From contig LSCM01000077.1 in NCBI GenBank assembly GCA_001577185.1, positions 1 to 6,510 of the forward strand: a stretch of 6,510 nt of DNA. The letters run 5' to 3'. Positions 1 through 6,503 of the stretch are shown one piece after another. The notes below the pieces were generated by a model. The model was not told where the DNA came from, did not search any database, and saw only the letters and a list, made by a program, of their open reading frames with translations. The stretch's first letter is position 1. Each line of letters begins with the position of its first letter. The position numbers and the translations under genes are program-made. This DNA is from Cloacimonetes bacterium TCS62. GTDB lineage: Bacteria; Cloacimonadota; Cloacimonadia; Cloacimonadales; TCS61.

Positions 1-1283
1 AACGTCGTTACATCCACAAAGTTGAAATCATCAATAAGCAGTGTTGGAACTTTTGCATAATACTCTTTTTGTACTACAGGTCCCATTGCCAGAATTCGTT
101 TTGTTGCTTCATGTAAAATCTCGTTCCAGCGGAAATTAGTAACCGATCTCTGAATTTTTCCATCTTCAAAATAGAGAACTCCGTCACGCGTTAATCCTGT
201 CCATTCACCGACTTTGCGATCCACCGGACGAATATACCAGAAGTTATTAACGATCACGCCCCGCTTTACCATTTTCATCATGTCAGCTTCAGAAGTCTCG
301 CCACCATCCACAACGATATTGAATGGTCTTAAAGCTTTGATATTTTTTTGTTTAGCGTAATATCTATCAGCTCTCATGTTCTTGATCACACCGTTTCTTA
401 TCCAATCAATGTTCTCTGCAGGTATGCCACCGTTCATAAATTTAGCAGCATTCAATTCAGGAGCATCCAGAGTTGAATAGAAACTGAAAGCTTTTCCAAA
501 GAACTGCTTCCCAATTTTTTTAGTATAAGGCGTGTGTCCTTCATCAGCAGATCTTCGGTCAAAAGTCCAGATAAGATAGAATAACCAATTTAAAACTGCA
601 GCTGGCCTTAAGATCACTGGTAACTTTCCTTTTTCCAATGGTTCAGGATCACTTAGGCTGTCATACTGCAAATTAAGTTGAGCTATCATGTCATCCATGT
701 TGAATGTAGAATGATCTTTCACGGATTTAGAAACTTTGGTTTCAACTCCTTCCTTTTTCATGGTCATGGAATGCGAGAAACTGGCGAATTCATCAAATCC
801 TTCAAAACCGTTTTTAGTAGTCAACATGCTTGTGTTCAATCTTTTTTCAGATATCCCGGATAGTTTAGCATTTTTGGCTTCAGCATTTTTCACGCATCTT
901 TTGATGTCATCAACGATCTTTGTTACATTAAGATCTGCTGTATTTTGAGAAAAGTTTTTTACTTCAGGCAGTGCATGATCAGGCTCGCTAGCGACGAACT
1001 CTGGATCAGGTTGATTCAATTTTGCCATGCTTTCCGCGGTTTTAATTAAATATTTCAGTGCATCTTCGTTTAACTTATTAGTTGATGCTTCTCCTGTTTT
1101 ACTATCGAAAGATACGTTCAAATTTACGTTCAATTTATTTCCTGTGATGTGCTGGGTGATCCCGTTCTGTGCAAATCGAGTAAGCAGATCTTCAGCTCCT
1201 GTTACAGAAAATGAGAAATCATCAGCAGAAATATGCTTTTTTATGAATTCAGCAGCTTTTTTCATTTCTTGTCTTGTTATCAT
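1..1283 (-). CDS. pmbA: TldE/PmbA-type non-catalytic subunit of the TldD/TldE metalloprotease (3' end cut by window edge)
   Basis: This is the partner subunit of the TldD/TldE zinc protease, which in characterised bacteria trims unfolded peptides such as microcin B17 precursor and the CcdA antitoxin in the cytoplasm. I translated 427 uninterrupted codons starting MITRQEMKKAAEFIKK. The frame stays open to the left edge, so the stop lies outside. The family is usually about 430-450 residues, and the last visible segment (VPTLLIDDFNFVDV) resembles the family's closing 'vPaLxxxdFxF' strand, so only a few residues are probably missing. It has no HExxxH zinc motif, as expected for TldE rather than TldD. 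The stretch GEWTGLTRDGVLYFEDGKI (around residues 350-370) matches the conserved C-terminal beta region. The ATG overlaps the tldD stop codon as ATGA and is preceded by GGGAGG six bases upstream, which fixes the start and suggests translational coupling. The substrate is unknown. Confidence 0.88.
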   Translation of the reverse strand, partial: MITRQEMKKAAEFIKKHISADDFSFSVTGAEDLLTRFAQNGITQHITGNKLNVNLNVSFDSKTGEASTNKLNEDALKYLIKTAESMAKLNQPDPEFVASEPDHALPEVKNFSQNTADLNVTKIVDDIKRCVKNAEAKNAKLSGISEKRLNTSMLTTKNGFEGFDEFASFSHSMTMKKEGVETKVSKSVKDHSTFNMDDMIAQLNLQYDSLSDPEPLEKGKLPVILRPAAVLNWLFYLIWTFDRRSADEGHTPYTKKIGKQFFGKAFSFYSTLDAPELNAAKFMNGGIPAENIDWIRNGVIKNMRADRYYAKQKNIKALRPFNIVVDGGETSEADMMKMVKRGVIVNNFWYIRPVDRKVGEWTGLTRDGVLYFEDGKIQRSVTNFRWNEILHEATKRILAMGPVVQKEYYAKVPTLLIDDFNFVDVTT

Positions 1284-2722
1284 TTTGAACCTCCCACGCG
1301 GATTTTACGGAAGCGAGCTAATGTTCCTCCATGCGTCATTCTACCCCTTTGTCCAGGCTGACCTTTACCGCAGTTGGTTACGCCAAATGTTCGGAAAAAT
1401 CTGTCATCACAAATTGCATCGACGCTGCTCCAGAACTCTGGGTTGTTCGATTTATAAAGGATTTTTTTAAGTGGTCTCACTTTTTTACCGTGCTTGATCT
1501 CCCAGAACATATCTCCACCAAATTGGAAATTCACTCGATGTTGATCGATCGAAAATGAGCCACGACCTTCGATGTAAACGCCATCTTTAGTATCAGCAAT
1601 CAATTCCTGTGGAGTGAGTGGTTCTTTTCCCGGTTCGAGGTAAAGATTGGGAATTCGGTTGATTGGGAAATCATAGTAATTCGTTGCTCGGTTGCAACCT
1701 CTGCTCATTTTATTCCCAATAATTGGAGCAGTTGCGCGAGTATTGCCATATTCGTTCAGTATGCCATCTTTAACAATGTGCCATTTCTGATTGGGAACTC
1801 CGTCATCATCATATCCGGCAGTTGCTAATCCACCTTCCAAATTGTTGTTTGCTACAAAGTTCACGATCTTTGATCCATACTGAAAATTACCAAGTTTTTC
1901 GGGTGTTGCAAAACTGATGCCGGCAAAGTCGGCTTCCCAACCAAGCACTCTATCTAATTCGGTAGGATGTCCGACAGATTCATGCATCGTAAGTGCCATA
2001 TGCTGCGGATCGAGCAGAAGTGTTCTGCGTTCTTCACTACCTAAACTTTCAGCATGAACTTTCATGATCGCTTCTTCTGCAACTTGCACAGCTTTCTCGG
2101 TTAATTTCAAACTTTGTACCCATTCCCAGCCTTTGGCTTGTCCTCCGTGACTATAAGTTCTGCTCTGGCTGTCGCCTTCGGCAATTGCAGTAGCGGTAAT
2201 AGTGGGCTCGATGTAGAGAGTTTGGATATCTAACCTGCTGCCAAGTGTAGAAGCGAAAAGTTTTTCATCTTTTCGGCATTCCAGCATGAAAACAGCCAAT
2301 TTGATCTCATCGAAGTTTAACATGGTTTTGTTCACTTCCATCATCATTTCTACTTTTTCACCCAGTGGAACATCGAATGGATCTGATGAATATGGAGTTT
2401 TGTAGGAATCGAGATAAGCTCTTTCATGAGCTAGGGTTAAACCATCTCCATATTTTACACGTCCAGATTCTTTGGCGATGTTAAAAGCCTTTTTCACCGT
2501 TTTATTCACCGCATCGGCAGTGAATTTATCGTTGTGCGCAAATCCCCAGGCACCATCTTTGAATATGCGAATTCCGTAACCATAAAGTTCATTTAGCGAA
2601 GTGTTTTTTAAGCTCAGGTTTCGCAGGTAGATCATCTCGGTGTGGGATCTTTGAATACGAATATCAGCATAATCAGCACCAAGTGATTTCGCTGTATCCA
2701 TTGCCAATGATAAAAAGTCCAC
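1280..2722 (-). CDS. tldD: TldD-family zinc metalloprotease, catalytic subunit
   Basis: This is the catalytic half of the TldD/TldE heterodimer, a cytoplasmic metalloprotease that degrades unfolded or unstructured peptides and, in some bacteria, matures peptide antibiotics. The 480-residue length is essentially that of E. coli TldD (481). The zinc site is intact: HESVGH at residues 247-252 is the HExxxH motif. The third ligand expected in the family is a cysteine near the C-terminus, and C451 sits in NCGKGQPGQ. The N-terminal half (residues 1-200) is the family's curved beta domain, including GADYADIRIQRS and the conserved YGYGIRIFKDGAWGFA region at 47-62. The C-terminal IRVGGSK matches the usual closing VGG. 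The start is GTG, with AAGGAGG five bases upstream; the next in-frame methionine (residue 8) lacks such a site. It is the first gene of the operon and overlaps pmbA by four bases. The function of the family is firm but the natural substrate cannot be told. Confidence 0.93.
   Translation of the reverse strand: MDFLSLAMDTAKSLGADYADIRIQRSHTEMIYLRNLSLKNTSLNELYGYGIRIFKDGAWGFAHNDKFTADAVNKTVKKAFNIAKESGRVKYGDGLTLAHERAYLDSYKTPYSSDPFDVPLGEKVEMMMEVNKTMLNFDEIKLAVFMLECRKDEKLFASTLGSRLDIQTLYIEPTITATAIAEGDSQSRTYSHGGQAKGWEWVQSLKLTEKAVQVAEEAIMKVHAESLGSEERRTLLLDPQHMALTMHESVGHPTELDRVLGWEADFAGISFATPEKLGNFQYGSKIVNFVANNNLEGGLATAGYDDDGVPNQKWHIVKDGILNEYGNTRATAPIIGNKMSRGCNRATNYYDFPINRIPNLYLEPGKEPLTPQELIADTKDGVYIEGRGSFSIDQHRVNFQFGGDMFWEIKHGKKVRPLKKILYKSNNPEFWSSVDAICDDRFFRTFGVTNCGKGQPGQRGRMTHGGTLARFRKIRVGGSK
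1290..1295 (-). promoter_or_regulatory. Ribosome binding site of pmbA, inside the end of tldD
   Basis: GGGAGG on the minus strand lies six bases before the ATG at 1283-1281 and falls within the last codons of tldD (encoding ...VGGSK). A ribosome terminating on tldD ends directly over the next start (ATGA), so the two subunits are probably made in a coupled, near-equal ratio. Confidence 0.8.
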
Positions 2723-2727
2723 TAAAA

Positions 2728-2734
2728 CCTCCTT
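2728..2734 (-). promoter_or_regulatory. Ribosome binding site of tldD that supports the GTG start
   Basis: AAGGAGG on the minus strand is followed by a five-base spacer (TTTTA) and then GTG at 2722-2720. This near-perfect anti-16S complement argues that translation begins at the GTG and not at the ATG seven codons further in. Confidence 0.85.
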
Positions 2735-2759
2735 AAGTTTCTTTCTTAAATATTGATTA

Positions 2760-2792
2760 ACTATAAGTGAATTTTTTGTATATTACTGTCAA
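2760..2792 (-). promoter_or_regulatory. Candidate promoter of the tldD-pmbA operon (weak)
   Basis: Reading the minus strand, a perfect -35 hexamer TTGACA lies at 2792-2787 and a -10-like TATAGT at 2765-2760, about 40 bases before the tldD start codon. The hexamers are good, but the spacer is 21 bases against the usual 16-18 for a sigma-70 promoter, so this may be an activator-dependent promoter or a coincidence in AT-rich DNA. Confidence 0.3.
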
Positions 2793-2871
2793 GTGAATAG
2801 AAAAAACATAATGCAAAACATCAAGATCTAGAAGCGGTCAAAACAGAAATAGTAAAGATAAATTAGAATCA

Positions 2872-2903
2872 TTTAGTATTTTAGTTGACAAACTTTAGTA
2901 TTT
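2872..2903 (+). repeat. 10-base direct repeat flanking a TTGACA hexamer
   Basis: TTTAGTATTT occurs at 2872-2881 and again at 2894-2903, start to start 22 bases apart, which is about two helical turns. The hexamer TTGACA (2885-2890) lies between the copies. Such phasing is typical of tandem regulator half-sites, but in AT-rich DNA a 10-base repeat can also arise by chance, so the regulatory reading is an inference. Confidence 0.4.
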
Positions 2904-2938
2904 ATATCACAAAAACTCAAAGTAGGGAGGGTCTATTA

Positions 2939-2989
2939 ATGAAATTTCATATAATTGAAAACAGGCTGATAAATACCATTGAAGGTTGA
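2939..2989 (+). CDS. Possible 16-codon mini-ORF (leader peptide candidate)
   Basis: An ATG at 2939 opens a short frame encoding MKFHIIENRLINTIEG and ending in TGA at 2987-2989. What makes it worth listing is the site in front: GGGAGGG at 2925-2931 with a seven-base spacer, as strong a Shine-Dalgarno match as any real gene here. A TTGACA hexamer lies about 50 bases upstream but without a -10 element at the right spacing. The peptide has no run of one amino acid that would suggest an attenuator and resembles nothing I recognise. It precedes the SPOR-protein gene by 113 bases on the same strand. It could be a true small protein, a leader, or a chance purine run before an ATG. Confidence 0.2.
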   Translation: MKFHIIENRLINTIEG

Positions 2990-3019
2990 CAAGAATAATC
3001 ATGAAGATTCTAGATAAAT

Positions 3020-3048
3020 TTTTCATTGCCAAAAAAAATAGTTATAAT
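3020..3048 (+). promoter_or_regulatory. Likely sigma-70-type promoter of the SPOR-protein gene
   Basis: A perfect -10 TATAAT at 3043-3048 is preceded, at a 17-base spacer, by TTTTCA (3020-3025), which matches four of six positions of TTGACA. Transcription would begin near 3055 and give a leader of roughly 50 bases before the ATG at 3103. This is the best promoter by spacing and -10 quality in the intergenic region. Confidence 0.5.
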
Positions 3049-3102
3049 AAATTTCCCTGTTGAAATAAAATATATTTTTTTAATGATTAGATAAGGATAA
3101 AT

Positions 3103-4476
3103 ATGAAGAATGTTCCCGCACTGGTTGTAATTATAATTACAGTTGTAGTTTTGATGATCATCATTGGTTTTGTGATTGCGAACTTAGCACATAGATATGC
3201 CGTTAATACTGCCAAAGAGAAGGTCATGCAGACTAAAGAGAAAATACCAGATGAAACTACCGAAGAATTTACAGTTTATGAGGAATATTTTGCCCTGCAG
3301 GTAATGGCCAGCAGCAATTACAACAAAATTGAACACTTAAAAACTAAACTGGAAAATGCTGGTTATAAAACTGAAATAACTAAAGTTAAAAGAGAAGGCG
3401 AGATCCTATACCGTCTTCGACTTTTTGAGCTTTTTCTGGAGAAGGAAGCTATAGCATTAGGTGATAAATTAAAAGATACCTATACGGAGATAGATAGTTA
3501 TTGGCTGGAAGAAAGAAAAACAGAGATAGCTGAAAAAAATAAAACTCAAAACACTTCCCCAAAGGAAAAAACAGAACCGGTAGAATCTGATGAAAGGACT
3601 GATAAAAAATATGAGATACAATTCCTGGCTTCCGATAATTATTCCAAGATAAATAATATTAAGAATGCTCTGCAATCTAGAGGGTACAATGCTAAAATAG
3701 TTACCACTAAAAGAGATAATGTAAATTTCTATCGTCTTCGTTTGGATGGATTTTATTCAAAAAGGCAGGCAATAGCCCTTGGAACTGCGATCAAAACGGA
3801 TTCTCCCTTGATAGAAAATTTTTGGTTAGATGAGAAACGCACTGGGGAAGATATCCAGGAACCGGAAATAGAAGAACCAGCTAAAAATGTAAGAATTACC
3901 AGCAACGGAGATTACGAAATTCAAATAATGGCTAATCAAAGTCGTTCAGTAGTTACCAAGAGAAAAAGGCAATTAGATAATAACGATTTCCCGGCAAAGG
4001 TCACTTCAACTAATAAAAATGGCAAGACCTATTATAGGCTACGTTTAGTTGATTCATATAGTCGGACAAATGCCAAAAAAGTAGGAGAACAGTTAAAATC
4101 TCGATTCGGGTTCATTACCGGTTATTGGATAGCAAAAAAAACTCAATCAAATCCCCCAAAAACTAGATCCACAAAAAAAGTTGAGCAAACAAAACCCGAA
4201 AAAGAAGTATTGAAAACAAAAACCGAAGTTCATCCCATCGAAGTAGAATCATTAAATAAGAATGGAAAAGTAAATAATGAACCGATGACTTGTACTGAAG
4301 ATAATGTGGTGATCCGTATTGGACCAGGGAGTTATTATGCTGTTGATCCAATTGGAAAACTGATGAAAGGTATAACGGTTTTTGTGATAGAACGTAAAAG
4401 CGGCTGGGCAAAATTCACTATCACCGAGGATGATGATTCCTGGAGTGGATGGGTGAATCAGAAATATTTAAAATAA
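3103..4476 (+). CDS. Membrane-anchored envelope protein with three SPOR-like repeats and a C-terminal SH3-like domain
   Basis: I do not know a named gene for this 457-residue protein. A hydrophobic helix at residues 5-27 is a single uncleaved membrane anchor, which would place the rest outside the cytoplasmic membrane. Three related segments follow: 61-136, 169-243 and 270-345. Each opens with a strand containing a conserved Gln (ALQVMAS, Q66; EIQFLAS, Q173; EIQIMAN, Q274), continues through a helix and a 'G-Y-x-x-x-I/V' strand, has an identical YRLRL core (103-107, 210-214, 311-315) and closes with an aromatic-Trp pair (YW 133-134, FW 240-241, YW 341-342). This pattern fits SPOR domains, which bind glycan strands stripped of stem peptides, often at division septa. 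Charged linkers rich in Lys, Glu and Pro join them (137-168, 244-269, 346-392). Residues 395-457 resemble a bacterial SH3 domain: VVIRIGPGSYYAVDPIGKL, a glycine turn, SGWAKF and a closing GWVNQKYLK. The start is supported by AAGGA five bases before the ATG. A role in peptidoglycan binding or cell division is inferred. Confidence 0.8.
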   Translation: MKNVPALVVIIITVVVLMIIIGFVIANLAHRYAVNTAKEKVMQTKEKIPDETTEEFTVYEEYFALQVMASSNYNKIEHLKTKLENAGYKTEITKVKREGEILYRLRLFELFLEKEAIALGDKLKDTYTEIDSYWLEERKTEIAEKNKTQNTSPKEKTEPVESDERTDKKYEIQFLASDNYSKINNIKNALQSRGYNAKIVTTKRDNVNFYRLRLDGFYSKRQAIALGTAIKTDSPLIENFWLDEKRTGEDIQEPEIEEPAKNVRITSNGDYEIQIMANQSRSVVTKRKRQLDNNDFPAKVTSTNKNGKTYYRLRLVDSYSRTNAKKVGEQLKSRFGFITGYWIAKKTQSNPPKTRSTKKVEQTKPEKEVLKTKTEVHPIEVESLNKNGKVNNEPMTCTEDNVVIRIGPGSYYAVDPIGKLMKGITVFVIERKSGWAKFTITEDDDSWSGWVNQKYLK

Positions 4477-4491
4477 ACAAAATTCAGATAA

Positions 4492-4517
4492 AAAAATCCC
4501 GAGAGATCGGGATTTTT
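4492..4517. terminator. Bidirectional rho-independent terminator between convergent genes
   Basis: AAAAATCCCGA pairs perfectly with TCGGGATTTTT around a GAGA tetraloop (an 11-base-pair stem). The T tract on the right serves the SPOR-protein gene, whose stop is 16 bases upstream. The A tract on the left becomes a T tract on the minus strand and serves the carboxyltransferase gene, which ends at 4545. One hairpin can therefore end transcription from both sides. Confidence 0.9.
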
Positions 4518-4544
4518 CTATTTAAGGTCCTGTAGAATTATTTT

Positions 4545-6455
4545 TTAGTTTTCTTGCTTGATATAACAGAGAATATCACCTTTATTAACTGAATCTCCTG
4601 CTTTAAAATCGATATTTTGGATTACACCATCCACAGGAGCATCCAGTTTATTCTGCATTTTCATTGCTTCCAATATCACTAAAGTCTCACCTGCTTTAAC
4701 CTTATCACCAACTTTTTTCTTATATTCTATGACCATACCTGGAATAGGTGCTCTCACATTACCACTGTCTTTTCCTGTATCGGTTTTTATTTTCTTTTTT
4801 TCAAACTTAACAGCTTGACCTCGAGCGTTGGGATCGGCAACTTCCACTTCAAAGTGTTCACCATCTACAAAGACATCAAAAGTCCTTAAATTTGCAGGTT
4901 TTTCTTTCTTCTTTTTGAGAGATACTTCACCAGATAATGCTTTTCTTACTATTTTTTGTTCTTTTTCTACATGTTCCATAGTTTTTGGTTTAACCTCATC
5001 AGGAACTTGTTCATGATCATATTTCCATTTCAAAAATCTCTTACCAGTGAGAGGATATAGAGCGCAGATAAGTGCATCATCCAGATTTTTTGCAAGATCC
5101 TTAACGTCTTTTTGTGTTTTTGCTAGTTCGGGCTTTATTTTATCACCTGGTCTGGTTTTTATAGGAGTCTCACCTTTAGGATAATTCTTCAGTGCTTTTT
5201 TCTGAATTTTTTTATCTATCGGGAGCGTGGTTTTACCATACAAACCATAACATAGGTCCTTAACCTGCTCGGTAATATTGGAATATTCTTCATCCTTGTC
5301 AAAAAGCACGTTATTCACAGTTTGAGTTCCCACGATTTGACTGGTAGGAGTTACTAATGGTACTTGTCCCAGATCTTTTCTAACCTTAGGAAGTGTTTCA
5401 AAAACATCTTCAATTCTATCCAATGCATCCATTTGTCTTAACTGATTTACAAGGTTGGAAAGCATGCCACCCGGAGTTTGATGCAGGATAACATTTGTAT
5501 CGATGATAGCATTCTTTGTATCATCGAGCAGATGTTTGTATTTTGGAATAACTTTTTCCATCTCTTTGGAGATCTTTGCCAACTTATTGATATCTAATCC
5601 ACTATCTCGATTCGTACCTAAAAGCGAAATGACAAGTGGCTCGACAGCAGGATGTGAAGTGCGATATGCATAGGGAGCCATACAAGTATCAATGATATCC
5701 ACACCAGCTTCGATAGCTTTTAGTAACGTGAGATCTCCCATTCCGGATGTAAAATGAGTGTGTAGATGAATGGGAATATCGGTAAGATCTTTGAGAGCTT
5801 TTACTAGATTATAGGCATCATAAGGTGCGATAAGACCAGCCATATCTTTAATGCATATCGTATCTGCACCAATATCTTCTAATTGCTTAGCTTTCTTTAA
5901 ATAATAATCCAAATTGTAAGTTTTTCCACCCATTCTAGGCTCTGTGAGTGAATAGCAGATAGCTCCTTCAAAGTGCTTTTTATTCTTTTTGATGACCTTA
6001 ACAGCAGTTTCGAAATTGCGAAAATCATTCAGTGCATCAAAGACTCGGAAAATATCGATTCCATTATCACAAGCGCGCTGCACAAAAGCTTCTACTACAT
6101 CATCAGCATAATTTCTATATCCAACCAAATTTTGACCACGCAATAACATAGAAAAAGGAGTTTTCTTAATATGCTTTTTTAAGGTGTGAATTCTCTCCCA
6201 AGGATCTTCATTAAGATAGCGATGCATCACATCAAAAGTAGCGCCGCCCCACATTTCCATCGAATAAAAACCGATATCATCCATCATCTTTGCAACAGGT
6301 ATCATATCTTCTGTTCTTCCTCGAGTAGCAAATAAACTTTGATGCCCATCACGGAAACTCACATCTTGTATTTTTATGGGATTTTTTGCTTTTGGACGTT
6401 GAGAGCTATAATTTACCTCTTTCATTTCTAAAACGCCATGTTTATCAAATGTCAT
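4545..6455 (-). CDS. oadA: Biotin-dependent carboxyltransferase with biotinyl domain (oxaloacetate decarboxylase alpha / pyruvate carboxylase subunit B type)
   Basis: This enzyme moves a carboxyl group between biotin and pyruvate/oxaloacetate. It is either the alpha subunit of a membrane oxaloacetate decarboxylase or the transferase half of a two-subunit pyruvate carboxylase. Residues about 25-300 form the HMGL-like TIM barrel: RDGHQSLFATRGR (35-47) with metal ligand D36, WGGATFD (69-75), EDPWERI, LLRGQNLVGYRNYADDVV, FRVFDALNDFRN, CIKDMAGL with K203 as the expected carboxylated lysine, and HTH (H232, H234) as metal ligands. Residues about 315-500 are the conserved carboxylase domain, with HQTPGGMLSNL (325-335) and VTPTSQIVGTQ (368-378). 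A lysine-rich linker leads to a biotinyl domain whose EAMKM places biotin on K599, 37 residues from the C-terminus. At 636 residues it is slightly longer than typical members. GGAGGA five bases before the ATG supports this start over the methionine at residue 11. The TSHP motif (266-269) is closer to the TSQP I remember from pyruvate carboxylases, which is only a hint. No biotin carboxylase, beta or gamma subunit lies in the window, so the exact role stays open. Confidence 0.9.
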   Translation of the reverse strand: MTFDKHGVLEMKEVNYSSQRPKAKNPIKIQDVSFRDGHQSLFATRGRTEDMIPVAKMMDDIGFYSMEMWGGATFDVMHRYLNEDPWERIHTLKKHIKKTPFSMLLRGQNLVGYRNYADDVVEAFVQRACDNGIDIFRVFDALNDFRNFETAVKVIKKNKKHFEGAICYSLTEPRMGGKTYNLDYYLKKAKQLEDIGADTICIKDMAGLIAPYDAYNLVKALKDLTDIPIHLHTHFTSGMGDLTLLKAIEAGVDIIDTCMAPYAYRTSHPAVEPLVISLLGTNRDSGLDINKLAKISKEMEKVIPKYKHLLDDTKNAIIDTNVILHQTPGGMLSNLVNQLRQMDALDRIEDVFETLPKVRKDLGQVPLVTPTSQIVGTQTVNNVLFDKDEEYSNITEQVKDLCYGLYGKTTLPIDKKIQKKALKNYPKGETPIKTRPGDKIKPELAKTQKDVKDLAKNLDDALICALYPLTGKRFLKWKYDHEQVPDEVKPKTMEHVEKEQKIVRKALSGEVSLKKKKEKPANLRTFDVFVDGEHFEVEVADPNARGQAVKFEKKKIKTDTGKDSGNVRAPIPGMVIEYKKKVGDKVKAGETLVILEAMKMQNKLDAPVDGVIQNIDFKAGDSVNKGDILCYIKQEN

Positions 6456-6460
6456 TTATA

Positions 6461-6466
6461 TCCTCC
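6461..6466 (-). promoter_or_regulatory. Ribosome binding site of the carboxyltransferase gene
   Basis: GGAGGA on the minus strand is followed by five bases (TATAA) and the ATG at 6455-6453. The alternative in-frame ATG at 6425 has no comparable site, so the longer N-terminus (MTFDKHGVLE...) is preferred. Confidence 0.8.
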
Positions 6467-6474
6467 AAATTTTA

Positions 6475-6503
6475 ATATTAAGTTTAGAAGTTTAGCTGTT
6501 TAA
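6475..6503 (-). promoter_or_regulatory. Weak candidate promoter of the carboxyltransferase gene
   Basis: On the minus strand TTAAAC (6503-6498) and TAATAT (6480-6475) are 17 bases apart and end about 20 bases before the start codon. The spacing is ideal, but the matches are only 3/6 and 4/6 in AT-rich DNA. The gene could equally be transcribed from an upstream gene beyond the right edge. Confidence 0.22.

Larger units (their letters stand above)
2723..3102. other. Divergent intergenic region (380 bases)
   Basis: No long ORF on either strand covers this very AT-rich stretch between the divergent tldD and SPOR-protein genes. It holds the tldD ribosome binding site, candidate promoters for both genes, three TTGACA hexamers (one on the minus strand at 2792-2787, two on the plus strand at 2885-2890 and 2986-2991), a 10-base direct repeat, a 12-base palindrome (2939-2950) and a possible 16-codon mini-ORF. 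I found no tRNA-like cloverleaf, recognisable riboswitch or rho-independent terminator in it. About 2800-2870 shows nothing I can name. Confidence 0.7.

Noticed and set aside
90..130. HEATK in the PmbA-like protein as a possible zinc motif
   Set aside because: The stretch reads LHEATKRIL and lacks the second histidine at the required spacing. It lies near the C-terminus, not at the family's zinc position, so the subunit is best read as non-catalytic.
1027..1470. 147-codon open frame on the plus strand
   Set aside because: It lies opposite the tldD/pmbA junction, and its protein is low in recognisable structure. Both minus-strand genes are clearly conserved families in full frame, so this is a shadow.
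2907..3002. 31-codon ORF on the minus strand in the intergenic region, starting at the ATG at 3002-3000
   Set aside because: There is no Shine-Dalgarno sequence before its ATG, unlike all real genes in the window, and nothing in the peptide is recognisable.
2986..3016. Promoter made of TTGACA (2986-2991) and TAGATA (3011-3016)
   Set aside because: The spacer is 19 bases and the -10 matches only three of six positions. The TATAAT at 3043-3048 with a 17-base spacer is a better candidate for the same gene.
4828..5016. 62-codon plus-strand ORF inside the carboxyltransferase gene
   Set aside because: It is antisense to the lysine-rich linker of a well-supported protein. Its Ser/Phe-rich composition is the mirror of Lys/Glu codons.
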